Positions 22,523 to 32,590 of a stretch of 64,000 nt of DNA are shown here, piece by piece (positions within the stretch are counted from its first letter, which is position 1; every line of letters begins with the position of its first letter). The notes under the pieces were generated by a model. That model saw only the letters and a list, made by a program, of their open reading frames with translations. It had not been told where the DNA came from and did not search any database. The stretch spans positions 1-64,000 of the forward strand of contig JAJDYG010000037.1 in NCBI GenBank assembly GCA_022822855.1, in the 5' to 3' direction. The translations under genes and the position numbers were made by a program. Origin of the DNA: Dehalococcoidia bacterium (lineage in GTDB: Bacteria; Chloroflexota; Dehalococcoidia; Bin125).

Positions 22523-23941
22523 TCAATGATCCCTTCGTTGCCTAATCAGGTGGGCCAGCGAAAGTCGTGCCAGGCGATCACGCCAGGAGCGACGTCTCAA
22601 CTCCATCGGAGCATCGCCTGAGTCGACCACTTTGAGCACGCCCCCCGCATAGACACCGGTCACCACAACCGAAGAGCCTTTGCCAATGTCCTCGCCCTCG
22701 GTCATCGCTGTGAACTGTTCGCTGTCGATGAGAATCTCACCGCTCGGATTGAGGATATCGACGACCGTGCCCGACTGAGCAATCAGGCGACGCTCATGCT
22801 CAGGGATGAAGGCCTCCGACTTGCCGCCTCCTCGCCCCAGGACCCAGAACAACGCGATCACCGCGACCGTCATCGCTCCAAACAGAGCCAGGACCCAGCG
22901 TGAGATCTCCAACGGATCGTCGAGCGCCGACGGTTCCGGGAAGATCTCTCCGAAGAGCAGGAAACCGGCCAGAATCCAGCAGATCACCGCTCCGATACCG
23001 GCCCAGCCGAAGCCGTCCAGTTGTGATTCCAGCAGCAGCAACAGGATGCCGGCGACGAGCAGCACGACACCGGTAAAGTTGACCGGCAACAGCCCGATTC
23101 CGGCGAAGCCGAGGACAAGCCCAAGCACGCCAAGCACGCCCGGCCCGAAGTTGCCCGGGTCGCGAATCTCGTAAATCACGCCGTACGTACCGAGCAAGAT
23201 GAGGGCATAGGTCACATTCGGATTCGTGAGGATATCGAGGAAGCGCTCCACCAGGGAACGCCCGAGCTCATCGATCTGCGCCCCGGCCGTGCGCAGCGTG
23301 CGCGGCCCAGCCGAGGTCTCCACCTCTGCCCCGTCGATCACCTTTAGCAGCGAATCAAGATCGACCACGACATGGTCGATCACGTCAAGGTCCAGTGCCT
23401 CGTTGGCGGTGTATGCCTTGGCCTCGAGCACCGTGAGTTCAATCGCCTCATAGTTGCGACCGCGCGCGCCGGCGATGCTGCGGATCAGAGCCGTGATGTC
23501 TTCGTCCACCTTCTTGCGCAGCGTCGGCGGTAAGTCCTCGCCCGTGCCGGACACCGGCGCAGCCGCACCGATGTTCGTCGCCGGGGCCATGACCGCAATG
23601 TTGGCCGCGATCGTGATGATCGTCCCGGCCGAGGCTGCTTGCGCACCCGATGGCCAGACATACGCGACGGTCGGCACGGGCGAATTCAGCATCTGCTCCG
23701 CGATGTTGCGCATCGACGAGATCAACCCACCCGGCGTATCGATGCGAATGACGACCGCCTCGGCTTCGTGCGCCTCGGCCTTGTCGATCACGCGGGAGAG
23801 ATAGCGCTCAGTGATCGGCTCAATCGGCCCATCGAGGTCCATGACGAGGACAAGCGGCGGCTCGTCGGCCTGGGCAAAGGAGTCGTGCGGCAACAACAAC
23901 GCCAGCGTGCCGAGCAGAACAGCGGCCCACAGCCAGCGCAC
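22523..23941 (-). CDS. nfeD: NfeD-family membrane serine protease
   Basis: 472 residues from a GTG: signal peptide (about 1-24), ClpP-like protease domain with IDTPGG (68-72) and the nucleophile segment AASAGT (Ser104), then four or more membrane helices (about 255-370) and a C-terminal OB-fold NfeD domain. This is the long NfeD form. The partner of the following flotillin gene. The general-base Lys could not be assigned with certainty. Confidence 0.92.
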   Translation of the reverse strand: MRWLWAAVLLGTLALLLPHDSFAQADEPPLVLVMDLDGPIEPITERYLSRVIDKAEAHEAEAVVIRIDTPGGLISSMRNIAEQMLNSPVPTVAYVWPSGAQAASAGTIITIAANIAVMAPATNIGAAAPVSGTGEDLPPTLRKKVDEDITALIRSIAGARGRNYEAIELTVLEAKAYTANEALDLDVIDHVVVDLDSLLKVIDGAEVETSAGPRTLRTAGAQIDELGRSLVERFLDILTNPNVTYALILLGTYGVIYEIRDPGNFGPGVLGVLGLVLGFAGIGLLPVNFTGVVLLVAGILLLLLESQLDGFGWAGIGAVICWILAGFLLFGEIFPEPSALDDPLEISRWVLALFGAMTVAVIALFWVLGRGGGKSEAFIPEHERRLIAQSGTVVDILNPSGEILIDSEQFTAMTEGEDIGKGSSVVVTGVYAGGVLKVVDSGDAPMELRRRSWRDRLARLSLAHLIRQRRDH

Positions 23942-23958
23942 AGCCTCAACCTGCTTCC

Positions 23959-24876
23959 TCAGCCCGTTTCGGCCCGGATCGCGTCGTGCAGGACGCCGAG
24001 CTGTTCAATCATCGCGTCGATCGAGCGGGCCCCCGCGACGAACACGCCGGTCACGTTGACGGCCGCCCAGCCGAAGCCCGCCTCCTGCGCCGCGGCGGCG
24101 GTGGCGGCGACGTCGGCGGACCGCGCCCAGTACTCGCGCGTTGACGGATCGCCGGCCCGAGGCGGCGTCGCCAGTTGGCACTGGAACCCGAGCGCGTCCG
24201 GGTCGCGGCCTGCCTGCTCCGCCTCCCGCTTGACCTCGGCAATTGCATCTGCTCCCTGCGCGCCCAGCATCCCCGAGGCCATCCAGCCGTCGCCAACCCG
24301 CCCCGCACGCCGCAGCGCCGCCTTCGAGCCACCGCCGATCCACAGTGGAATCCCGCCGCCCTGTGGCGGCTTCGGTTCCATCGCCATCGACTCGGCGCTG
24401 AAGTGCTCGCCGGCAAACTCGATCGTCTCGTCGCGCCAGCAGGCCTGCATCAGGGAAATGGCCTCGTCCATCGCCCGCCCGCGCGTGTGGAAGTCCATGC
24501 CCAGCGCCTCGTACTCCGATTCCTGCCAGCCAACTCCCACGCCGACGCGAAGCCGACCGCCAGAGAGCGTGTCGATCGTGCTGAACTGCTTGGCCGCCAA
24601 CACGGGCTGCCGTTGAGGCAGGACCAGCACTTCCGTACCGAGCCCGACCCGTTCGGTCACAGCCGCGATGTAGCCCAGGGTGACCAACGCCTCCAGCAGC
24701 GGCATCGTGGCGGGATAGGGCGCCGGATCGCGACCGGGAATCGGATAGCCGTTGATCACATGATCGAAGATGTCGATCTCGTCGTAGCCGATCTCCTCGA
24801 TCGCTGTCGCCAGGCGGGCGATCTCGGCCGGACCGTCGCGGTGGACGACGGAGGGAAACTCAACGGTTAGTTTCAT
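23959..24876 (-). CDS. Luciferase-like (LLM) F420- or FMN-dependent oxidoreductase
   Basis: 305 residues from the ATG at 24876, preceded by GGGAGC at good spacing. A TIM-barrel bacterial-luciferase family protein: EIGYDEIDIFDHVI (about 29-42), LGTEVLVLPQRQPVLAAKQFSTIDTLSGGRLRVGVGVGWQ, GIPLWIGGGSKAALRR. These features are typical of F420-dependent members. Cofactor and substrate are not determinable. Divergent from the CDGSH gene. Confidence 0.88.
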   Translation of the reverse strand: MKLTVEFPSVVHRDGPAEIARLATAIEEIGYDEIDIFDHVINGYPIPGRDPAPYPATMPLLEALVTLGYIAAVTERVGLGTEVLVLPQRQPVLAAKQFSTIDTLSGGRLRVGVGVGWQESEYEALGMDFHTRGRAMDEAISLMQACWRDETIEFAGEHFSAESMAMEPKPPQGGGIPLWIGGGSKAALRRAGRVGDGWMASGMLGAQGADAIAEVKREAEQAGRDPDALGFQCQLATPPRAGDPSTREYWARSADVAATAAAAQEAGFGWAAVNVTGVFVAGARSIDAMIEQLGVLHDAIRAETG

Positions 24877-24971
24877 CGGAACAGCTCCCACAGGTCTCAA
24901 CTCATGCCTGGGTCGGGGACAGCAGCGCGTTCGGCCATGGTCCGGCGATTATGCTAACCGTGACGCCAAGT

Positions 24972-24995
24972 CATCCAGAGCAACCATCCAGAGCA
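24972..24995 (+). repeat. Short direct repeat upstream of the CDGSH gene
   Basis: CATCCAGAGCA occurs at 24972-24982 and again at 24985-24995 (13-bp period), ending 12 bp before the CDGSH start codon. It could be an operator half-site pair or chance; no regulator is known. Confidence 0.3.
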
Positions 24996-25007
24996 TCGGA
25001 GAGCGCC

Positions 25008-25211
25008 ATGGCGGAAATCACGATCAACGCAAACGGACCGATCTTGATCTCGACCGAGGGACTGACGTTGAAGGCCAACGACGGCTCGACGATCCCTAAT
25101 CCCAAGGGATCGATGGCCGCGCTCTGCCGCTGCGGCGAGTCGGGCATGAAGCCCTTCTGCGACGGCTCGCACAAGGCCTGCGGCTTCGAGCACGACCCCT
25201 CGACCGCGTAA
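25008..25211 (+). CDS. CDGSH iron-sulfur domain protein
   Basis: 67 residues. The C-terminal part contains CRCGESGMKPFCDGSH, which fits the CxCx2Sx3PxCDGSH signature exactly and binds a 2Fe-2S cluster through three Cys and one His. N-terminal segment is ITINANGPILIS. Start chosen at MAEITIN (25008), with a GAG-rich upstream. Role likely electron transfer or redox sensing; partner unknown. Confidence 0.9.
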   Translation: MAEITINANGPILISTEGLTLKANDGSTIPNPKGSMAALCRCGESGMKPFCDGSHKACGFEHDPSTA

Positions 25212-25215
25212 GGAG

Positions 25216-25255
25216 TTCCCCCGCCGGGGGAGCTGTCACGAAGTGACGATGGAGG
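25216..25255 (+). repeat. Dispersed double-hairpin repeat, copy 2
   Basis: TTCCCCCGCCGGGGGAG hairpin, then CTGTCAC-gaa-GTGAC hairpin, then GATGGAGGC. Located just after the CDGSH stop, so it may also act as a 3' end. The G-rich tail is weaker than in other copies. Confidence 0.75.
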
Positions 25256-25324
25256 CTGCCTCGCACCGACGAGGAGGCCCGCCCACGGGCAGAGCCCAAG
25301 CTTCGCACGTCAAAGGCTGCGCCG

Positions 25325-26533
25325 ATGCCAACTGATTTGGCCCTCACCTGGCTGCACGAGTCGGTGATCGGGATCGAGATTTGGCAATTCATCGGCCTCG
25401 GCGTGATGGCCCTGATCATCGTCGTCGCGCATTTCGCCATCATCCTCGCGCTCAATCAGGTCATCTCCCGGCGCACCGTCCCCGAGCGCCACGAATTCTG
25501 GCAGTACGAACTCAAACGGCTCCAGCGTCCGCTGCTGCTCATGCTCGGCGCGATCACGCTCGCCATCGGCTTCCCCGTCCTCGACTTTGATCCAGACGTC
25601 GAGCACGTCGTTGAGATCTTCGCCAACTTCGCCTCCACCTTCGCCGGCGTGCTGGTCGGCTTCCGGCTCGTCGACGCGGCGGCCGACTATTGGAAGCAGA
25701 TCGCCGAGGAAACCGATTCCAAGCTCGACGACCAACTCGTCCCGCTGGCTCGCACGTCTGGCAAGATTTTCGTTGGCGCCATCGGCGCTGTGTTCGTCTT
25801 GCAAAACCTCGATGTCAACATCACCTCGCTGATCGCCGGTCTCGGCCTTGGCGGTCTGGCCGTCGCCCTGGCGGCCCAGGACACGCTCAAGAACCTGCTC
25901 GGCGGCGCGACCATCCTGGCCGACAAGCCATTCCAGGTCGGCGACTGGGTCATCGTGGGCGACATTGAGGGGACGGTCGAACAGGTCGGCTTCCGCTCCA
26001 CCCGCATCCGGACCTTCGCGGACTCGCTGATCACCGTGCCTAACGCGCGGATGACCGACACCGCGGTCAACAACATGGGACAACGCACCTGGCGCCGCTA
26101 CTACACCACCGTGGGCATCGCCTATCACACCGACCCCGACCGCATCCAGGCGTTCGTCGAGGGCATCCGCGCGATCGTTCGTTCAAACGAGCACATGCGG
26201 CACGACTACTACATCGTCGAGCTGCACAGCTTCGGCTCGTCTTCGCTGAACATCATGGTCTATACCTTCATCGGCGCATCGACCTGGAACGAGGAGTTGC
26301 GGACCAGGCACGTCTTCAACCTCGACATCATCCGCCTCGCCCAGGAGCTTCAGGTCGAATTCGCGTTCCCCACACAGACCGTGCATTTGGCCAGCCGAAT
26401 CGACGGCGCGCAGGAGGTTCCCGCGCCGCGCGATCGCAGCGATCTGGCCCAAACAGTCGACGACTTCGCCCCCGACGGCCAGGCCGGCCAGCGCGCCGAC
26501 AACCCGATCACGAAGGGCTACGACAACGGCTAG
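25325..26533 (+). CDS. MscS-family mechanosensitive channel
   Basis: 402 residues. Three to four N-terminal membrane helices; pore helix region LIAGLGLGGLAVALAAQDTLKNLLGG (about 172-197) followed by the MscS beta domain PFQVGDWVIVGDIEGTVEQVGFRSTRIRT and a C-terminal alpha/beta domain. Acts in osmotic down-shock. Extra hydrophilic C-terminus of about 45 residues. Confidence 0.92.
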   Translation: MPTDLALTWLHESVIGIEIWQFIGLGVMALIIVVAHFAIILALNQVISRRTVPERHEFWQYELKRLQRPLLLMLGAITLAIGFPVLDFDPDVEHVVEIFANFASTFAGVLVGFRLVDAAADYWKQIAEETDSKLDDQLVPLARTSGKIFVGAIGAVFVLQNLDVNITSLIAGLGLGGLAVALAAQDTLKNLLGGATILADKPFQVGDWVIVGDIEGTVEQVGFRSTRIRTFADSLITVPNARMTDTAVNNMGQRTWRRYYTTVGIAYHTDPDRIQAFVEGIRAIVRSNEHMRHDYYIVELHSFGSSSLNIMVYTFIGASTWNEELRTRHVFNLDIIRLAQELQVEFAFPTQTVHLASRIDGAQEVPAPRDRSDLAQTVDDFAPDGQAGQRADNPITKGYDNG

Positions 26534-26565
26534 CGTGGCGCTCAGACCATGAACGGAGCAACACG

Positions 26566-27408
26566 ATGGGCATCAAACTGTACGGACTCCAACTCGGCAC
26601 GTTTCCCATGCCCATGGCTGCGCTGTTCAATCCATCGCTCGGACGCGAGCCCCAGCGGTTCGAAGGTGACGTCGTCGACGGGATGTATCAGTGTCCGGCG
26701 CTGTCCTACGTGATCGAGCATCCCGACGCCGGTCTGATCCTGTTCGAGACCGGAATTGCACCCAACTGGGCAGAGGAGTGGTTGCCCGATTGGCTGCAAA
26801 TGCTCAACCTCGACGCCGTCACGCCCGAGGTCTGCCTCGAAGCCGTGCTCCAGCAGCGGGGACTGGGTCCCGAAGACTTCTCGCACGTGATCCAGGGCCA
26901 CCTCCACGCCGACCACGCTGGCGGGCTGAGGCTGTTTGAAGACGCCGGAGCAACGATCGTCGTCCACGAGAACGAGTGGCGGCACGTCGTGACCAACGTC
27001 GCCGACGCTGACGACTTCTTCATCCGCGCCGACTGGAACTTCGTCTCGCGGGCCCCTCAGATGCTGATGTACGGCGACCAGGAAATCGCCAAGGACCTCT
27101 GGTGCATTTCGCTGCCCGGACACACACCGGGAACCATGGGGATCCTGGCGCGACTGGATCAGACCGGTTGGGTCCTGCTCACGTCCGACGCCATGTTCTT
27201 CCACGACACGCTCGGACCGCCACCGGCCAACTCGCCCATCGACATGGATACCGAAGCCTGGGACAACTCGATCGACAAGATCGCCCGCCTCGCCGCCGAC
27301 CGCGACGCCTTCCTGCTCCCCGGCCACGACACGACTGGAGCCCAATTCGTCGACGGCGTTCGCGGAGCGAAGCGGATCGAGTACGCGCTTGGCTCGGTGT
27401 ACGAGTGA
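26566..27408 (+). CDS. MBL-fold hydrolase, N-acyl-homoserine-lactonase-like
   Basis: 280 residues. Zinc motif HLHADH (about 109-114), then GHTPGTMG, LLTSDAMFF and LPGHD. Order and spacing are as in AHL-lactonase-type metallo-beta-lactamase-fold enzymes. No luxI/luxR-like gene is present, so true quorum quenching is unproven; other lactones or esters are possible. It is followed after 58 bp by an LLM oxidoreductase on the same strand. Confidence 0.82.
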   Translation: MGIKLYGLQLGTFPMPMAALFNPSLGREPQRFEGDVVDGMYQCPALSYVIEHPDAGLILFETGIAPNWAEEWLPDWLQMLNLDAVTPEVCLEAVLQQRGLGPEDFSHVIQGHLHADHAGGLRLFEDAGATIVVHENEWRHVVTNVADADDFFIRADWNFVSRAPQMLMYGDQEIAKDLWCISLPGHTPGTMGILARLDQTGWVLLTSDAMFFHDTLGPPPANSPIDMDTEAWDNSIDKIARLAADRDAFLLPGHDTTGAQFVDGVRGAKRIEYALGSVYE

Positions 27409-27466
27409 CGGCTCCCGAACGACCACTATCCTCCCCATTGACCTCGAAGCAACTCAGGAGCATCCC

Positions 27467-28441
27467 ATGAAGAACATGCGCATCGGCGTTCACATTGCAC
27501 TGCAGAACATCCAGATGATGGGCGCTCCGGCGCTGATCGACGGCATCGTGGCCGCCGATCGCGATGGACTCGACACCGCCTGGCTGACAGTCGGCGGACC
27601 GGCTCCGGATCCGTTCACCGTCTTCGTCGGCGCGGCGCTCTCAGGCGCGGAGCGGGTCACGTTCGGCACCTCGATCGTGCCGACTTACCCGCGTCACCCG
27701 ATCTCGATGGTGCAGGGCGCGGCGACCGTCGATCAGATGGCGCCGGGGCGGATGATTCTCGGCCTGGGACCGTCGCACAAGCCGGCGATCGAGGGCACCT
27801 GGGGCATGCCGTTCCACAAGCCGCTCTCGCACCTGCGCGAGTACGTGACGATCTGCCGCGCACTGCTGGAGGAGGGCGAAGTCAACCATGAGGGCGAGCT
27901 GATCACCGCGCGCGCCCAGCTCCCCGGCGGGCCGACCCAGGTCCAGACGATGATCTCGGCCCTGCGCGAAAAGGCCTGGTCGCTGAGCGGGGAAATCACC
28001 GCCGGCGGCATCTCCTGGATGTCGCCGCTGCCCTACATCCGCGATGTCGCCCTGCCCGCCCAGCAGGCCGGCGCCGACCTCGCCGGCCGCGACCGGCCCC
28101 AGATGGTCGTCCACACGCCGATCATCCTGAGCGAAGACCAGGAGGCGATCCGGGCCGCCGCCAAGCGACAGTTCGGCTTCTACCAGCGACTCCCCTACTA
28201 CTCGCAGATGCTCCAGGACGCCGGCTACGACGAGGCCGCCGGAACCGACTTCACCGACCGAATGGCCGACGCCTTGATCATCAGCGGCTCCGAGTCCGAG
28301 GTCGGAGACCGGGTCCGCACCATGCACGACGACTACGGTGTCGACGAACTCCTCGCCGCCATCGTCGTCCTCGTCGACGACGCCGAGTCCCACATCACCC
28401 GAACCCGCGCCTTCCTCGGAGAACTAGCTCAGGCGGACTGA
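27467..28441 (+). CDS. Luciferase-like (LLM) flavin oxidoreductase
   Basis: 324 residues from the ATG at 27467, preceded by CAGGAG at 6-7 bp. TIM-barrel luciferase-like protein: GLDTAWLTVGGPAPDPFT, RVTFGTSIVPTYPRHPISMVQGAATVDQMAPGR, LGLGPSHK and a C-terminal SGSESEVGDRVRTMHDDYGVDELLA. The layout resembles F420-dependent members. Convergent with the broken MFS gene, with a 13-bp overlap of 3' ends. Confidence 0.88.
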   Translation: MKNMRIGVHIALQNIQMMGAPALIDGIVAADRDGLDTAWLTVGGPAPDPFTVFVGAALSGAERVTFGTSIVPTYPRHPISMVQGAATVDQMAPGRMILGLGPSHKPAIEGTWGMPFHKPLSHLREYVTICRALLEEGEVNHEGELITARAQLPGGPTQVQTMISALREKAWSLSGEITAGGISWMSPLPYIRDVALPAQQAGADLAGRDRPQMVVHTPIILSEDQEAIRAAAKRQFGFYQRLPYYSQMLQDAGYDEAAGTDFTDRMADALIISGSESEVGDRVRTMHDDYGVDELLAAIVVLVDDAESHITRTRAFLGELAQAD

Positions 28442-29778
28442 TTCGGTTCCCCGGACTTCTGCGGCGACGCGATCTCTGCTATCAATCCCGTCGATGGAGC
28501 CCGCGCGACTCCATCTGTGGGACTGGAGTCGTGGCGTGTCGATCTCCAGGTGCGGACAAGCAACAGGGAAGCAAGGAGCAGAACGACACCTGCCCCGACG
28601 ACCAGGGCTCTGCCCTGTCCCCACTCACCGAACGCAATGCCGAGCACCGCTACTCCCGTGCCGCTCAGACTGCCGCCCAGAAACAACAGGGCCGAAATCC
28701 GACCAAAGTAACCGAACTTCGTGTGGCCCATCGCTATCGCATCCGCACCGAGCGCGGCGGCCGAGCTTGCAGCACCGAAAGGGATCATGAGTGCTAGCAG
28801 AGGCCAAAACGTGTCGGCAATCGCCACGGCAGCGCAGAACAGCGCTGCGAGGACACTGCACAGGACGAGGACTCGCCACCCCTGCTTGCCGCTGATCACG
28901 AAGGCCAGACCGATGGTCGCCAGGACCCCTGCTCCACCTTGCGCTACGAAAAGCAGTCCGAGTTGCCCCTGATTGGCGAGATCGAAGTAAGCGAAGACCG
29001 ACACGCTCGCGGAAAAGACTGCGAAACACCCACTGGCGACGACCCCGTAGAGCCAAAGGGCGCGCAATCTCCTCGCGCCAATCAAGAACCTGGCGGCTTC
29101 ACGGAGACCACCAGGGAAGGACACAGTTCCCGCGTAGCGAGGAAGACGTCTAGTCAAGAGCCCTGTGATGAGGGACAGGCCAGCCGCATAGAAGTAGGCA
29201 ACGTGGTACTCCGTATCCCAGATAGCGTCCCCGATCAGGAGGGTGGTGAACAACGTGCCCAGGCCTGAAGTCAAGAACCCTGCCCAGGAGAGCATGACCA
29301 TCGACTTGGACAACAACTTGCGAGGCATCAACTCGGCCACCAAGCCCCAGATCAACGAGAGGCTGAATCAGGAGGAGACGCCAACGACAACATACGAAGC
29401 GCAGATCAACACAACGGGGCCGAAGCCGGCCAGAGCGATTGAGCCTACAATCGCGGAGCAGGTCGCCATCGACAGCTGACAGACCTTGAAGGCGCGCTTC
29501 TTGGGAAATCTGTCAGCTAGAGCCGCGCTCAGGAGCACCCCGACCAGGACACCCAGATAGCCACTCAGTCTGACAGCGGCCGACGTTTGAAGCGAAAGGT
29601 CCAGATCTGTCAGCGCTAGTGTCTGGACACTCCAGAATGCTCCATAACCAGCGCCTCCGAGCCCGCTGAGGATCCAGATCCACCAGAATCCGCGGATCCG
29701 GAACGGACCAGGCTCGTTTGGCGGCGCCTGGGCGGCCGGACTGGCCCAGGGAATGGAACTGTCCCTCGACTCCCTCAC
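28429..29778 (-). pseudogene. MFS transporter interrupted by in-frame TGA
   Basis: The N-terminal 136 codons (29778 to 29371: GFWWIWILSGLGGAGYG, LADRFPKKRAF) and the rest (29367 to 28429: FSLIWGLVAELMPRKLL onward) are in the same frame and together make one normal-length MFS protein of about 449 residues. A TGA at 29370-29368 splits them inside a membrane helix. A restart at the TTG at 29355 would lose four helices. It is the last gene of the MFS array, with its ATG overlapping the upstream stop, but its sequence is divergent from the six paralogues and it looks less GC-rich. A single sequencing error is the alternative. Confidence 0.8.
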
Positions 29779-31157
29779 CGAGCCTTCTGACCCTCCATCA
29801 ACACCACCGGAGCCAGCCGCGCCGCAAACAACGGACTCACTGCCGGGCTTGGAGCAGTCCTCGGCGCCGTTTCCTCGAGCTCAGGCTCGGGGGGCTGCTC
29901 AGCCTCAATCGAGGCAGCCGCCGTCCCGGCCTCAGGCGGAGTTCGTCGGTTCCGAGCCCAGGAGAACATCATCAGGACCGTCCCCGCGACGACGACCAGA
30001 CCCACCACGTACAGCGTCTGGCGCCCGCCGATCGCGTCGGCCACGACGCCCCAGACCGGGGCCAGGATGCCCTGCAGGCCGAAGGCCATGAAGACCCAGC
30101 TCATCACCCGTCCGAAGTACTCCGGCCGCGTGTTCGTCATCATGATCGTCTGGTTCAGCAACATCACCGCCGAGCGCGCGCCGCCAGCGACGGCCGAAAC
30201 GATCAGCAGCGCCCCGTAGACCGGCGCCCAGGCGGTCAGCCAGATCCCGCCCGCCAGCGCCAGGGCCGAAAGGAACAACAGCGGCCAGGGCCAGCGACGG
30301 CTGCCGACCACGCCGGCCAGCATCAGGTTGATCGGCAGCGCCGTCACGCCCCAGATCGTGCCGATGATCAGGGCCTCGTTCTCAGCCCGGCCAAACTCCT
30401 GGTCGAGCAGGCCGGGCAACAGCGTCTGCAGGGCGAAGCCGGTGACCACGATCATCGTCCAGAACATCCACAGGCTGCGCAGGTTCGGCCGGCTGGTGAT
30501 GTACTTCAGGCCGGCTGCCATCTCGGTGGTCAACGCCTTGCGCTCCTCGGGCGGCGTCGCCCGGCCGCTGCCGCTGATCATGATCGTCAGCGGAATCACG
30601 ATCACGAACGGAATCGCGACGAGGATGTAGAGGATGCCCGAATTCAGGCCCATCGAGACGACCAGTGTGGCCGCCAACGCAGGCCCAACCACCGCGGCGA
30701 TGTTGATCGACATGTTCTGCAACGCCACCGCGTTGGGCAGCAGCCGATGCGGGACCAGCTCCACCACCCACGATTGCCGCGCCGGACCCATCAGCGAGAA
30801 CGTCGCACCGGTCAGGAAGGTGGATCCGAACAGCAGCGGAATCGAGATGTTGTCAGACACGATCAAGATGCCGGTCACGACGATGATCGCACAGGGAATG
30901 ACCTGACTGCCAAGGACCAACGGTTTCTTCTTGTACCGATCGGCAATCACCCCGCCAAAGGGTCCGAACACCAACTGTGCAACCATCCCGGCCTGGGCGA
31001 AGCCGGACGCGGCATACGACCCGGTGATCTCGTAGGCCACGATCGGCACGAGATAGAAGGTGGTCATGAAGGCCGTCGTGGCCATCAACGACCCGATCCA
31101 GAGCAGGCGGTAATCCCGCACGGCAAGCGCGGCAAAGGTCACCCGGAAGCGGTTCAT
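29775..31157 (-). CDS. MFS exporter, tandem paralogue 6
   Basis: 460 residues, about 12 helices, EntS-like (MFS_3). Array motifs: TAFMTTFYLVPIVAYEITGS near 28-47, GGVIADRYKKKPLVL (motif A), MMTNTRPEYFGRVMSWVF, ADAIGG. After the last helix comes a variable Ala/Glu/Pro linker and the tail FAARLAPVVLMEGQKAR. Begins 5 bp after the stop of paralogue 5. Confidence 0.9.
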   Translation of the reverse strand: MNRFRVTFAALAVRDYRLLWIGSLMATTAFMTTFYLVPIVAYEITGSYAASGFAQAGMVAQLVFGPFGGVIADRYKKKPLVLGSQVIPCAIIVVTGILIVSDNISIPLLFGSTFLTGATFSLMGPARQSWVVELVPHRLLPNAVALQNMSINIAAVVGPALAATLVVSMGLNSGILYILVAIPFVIVIPLTIMISGSGRATPPEERKALTTEMAAGLKYITSRPNLRSLWMFWTMIVVTGFALQTLLPGLLDQEFGRAENEALIIGTIWGVTALPINLMLAGVVGSRRWPWPLLFLSALALAGGIWLTAWAPVYGALLIVSAVAGGARSAVMLLNQTIMMTNTRPEYFGRVMSWVFMAFGLQGILAPVWGVVADAIGGRQTLYVVGLVVVAGTVLMMFSWARNRRTPPEAGTAAASIEAEQPPEPELEETAPRTAPSPAVSPLFAARLAPVVLMEGQKAR

Positions 31158-31162
31158 TAGCC

Positions 31163-32578
31163 TCAGGCTAAACGCCTTCGGGAATAATCGCCGCTGAGGA
31201 AATGTGTACGCGGCTTCTGACCCTCCATCAGGACGATCGGCGCGACCTGGGCGGCGAAGAGGGGACTGTAGGCGGGACTCGAGGCAGTTCTGGGAGCGAC
31301 GACCGGCTCAGGCTCCGAGGGGAGTTCATCAGCGACGGCGGCGGCCGGAGTCCCGACCTCGAGCGGCAGCCGGCGCGTCCTGAGCCAGCCGAGGAACATC
31401 AAGCCGGTCGCGCCGACCACGATGATCCCAACCAGGAGAAGAGTTTCTCGTCCGCCGATGACGTCGGCGATGATGCCCCAGGCAGGGGCGGTGATCGATT
31501 GCAGACCGAACGCCATGAGCACGTAGGCCATCACGCGTCCGAAGTATTCGGGCTTCGTGTTGGACATCATGATCGCCTGGTTGACGAGCATCACGCCCGA
31601 ACGTCCCGCCCCGGCGACGGCGCTGAGAATCAGGACCAGACCATAGGTCGGCGCCCAGGCGACCAACCATAAACCGACGGCCATCAGGATCGCCGTGCCC
31701 AGCAACAGTGGCCAGGCCAGGCGCCCGCCGACCAGGCCTGCGAGGGGAACGTTGATCGCCAGGGCGGAGATTCCGAAGATCGCGTTGATCAACACGGCTT
31801 CGTCGGAGGAGCGTGAGAATTCCTGATCGAGGATGCCCGGCATCAACGTCTGGATCGCGAACCCGCAGATCACGATCACCAGCCAGAACACCCAGAGGAT
31901 GCGCAGCCGCGGGTTGCGTCGCAGATAGTGGAAGCCGTCGGCCAGTTCTCGCCGAGGCGACCGGCGCTCGACGACTTTCGGCATGGTTCGGGGCAGAATG
32001 TGATTGAGCGGGACGACGATCAGGAAGACCAGCGAAATCCCCAGGTAGACGCCGCCGGCGTTCACATTGAACGCGACGACGGCGACTGAGGCCAGGGTCG
32101 GCCCGAGCACCTGGGCGATGTTGATCCCCATCTGCTGCAACGCGACCGCATTGGGCACGAGCCGTCCGGGCACCAGCTCCGCCACCCACGCCTGGCGAGC
32201 CGGGCCAGTGAGGGCAAAAGTCGCGCCGCTGAGCAAGGTCGAGGCGAAGAGCAATGGAATGGTGATCAGGTCGGTGGCGATCAGCACGCCGGTCCCGGCG
32301 ATCACCAACAACGTCGAGTACTGACCGATGAGCACGATCGGCTTCTTGGGGAACCGGTCCGCCACGACCCCGCCCAGCGGCGTCAGGAACAACATCCCGA
32401 CCCCGTTGCCCATTGCGGCAAAGCCCGAAGCCGCGTACGAGCCTGTCAACTGGTAGGCGACGATCGGGACGAGCACGAACGTCGTCATGAACGCCGTCGT
32501 CGCGAGCGTCGAAGCGATCCATTGCCGACGGAAGTTCGTGACAGCGAGCGCGGCGAAAGTGACCCTGAGTCTGTTCAT
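31163..32578 (-). CDS. MFS exporter, tandem paralogue 5
   Basis: 471 residues. Same core as its neighbours (ATTAFMTTFVLVPIVAYQL, GGVVADRFPKKPIVL, MMSNTKPEYFGRVMAYVLM). The tail FAAQVAPIVLMEGQKPR is followed by an extra THFLSGDYSRRRLA. Twelve bp from paralogue 4. Substrate unknown; family members export siderophores and small hydrophobic drugs. Confidence 0.9.
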   Translation of the reverse strand: MNRLRVTFAALAVTNFRRQWIASTLATTAFMTTFVLVPIVAYQLTGSYAASGFAAMGNGVGMLFLTPLGGVVADRFPKKPIVLIGQYSTLLVIAGTGVLIATDLITIPLLFASTLLSGATFALTGPARQAWVAELVPGRLVPNAVALQQMGINIAQVLGPTLASVAVVAFNVNAGGVYLGISLVFLIVVPLNHILPRTMPKVVERRSPRRELADGFHYLRRNPRLRILWVFWLVIVICGFAIQTLMPGILDQEFSRSSDEAVLINAIFGISALAINVPLAGLVGGRLAWPLLLGTAILMAVGLWLVAWAPTYGLVLILSAVAGAGRSGVMLVNQAIMMSNTKPEYFGRVMAYVLMAFGLQSITAPAWGIIADVIGGRETLLLVGIIVVGATGLMFLGWLRTRRLPLEVGTPAAAVADELPSEPEPVVAPRTASSPAYSPLFAAQVAPIVLMEGQKPRTHFLSGDYSRRRLA

Positions 32579-32590
32579 CTGTCGGGCAGC

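Noticed and set aside
24972..24995. Direct repeat as a CRISPR or tandem array
   Set aside because: Only two 11-bp copies 13 bp apart; kept only as a weak candidate operator.
29368..29370. TGA as a selenocysteine codon in the MFS gene
   Set aside because: No selenoprotein MFS family is known to me, the site is in a membrane helix, and no SECIS-like hairpin was recognised just downstream.
29718..31160. 480-codon frame opposite an MFS gene
   Set aside because: Arg/His/Asp/Gln-rich composition typical of antisense reading; similar frames lie opposite other array members.
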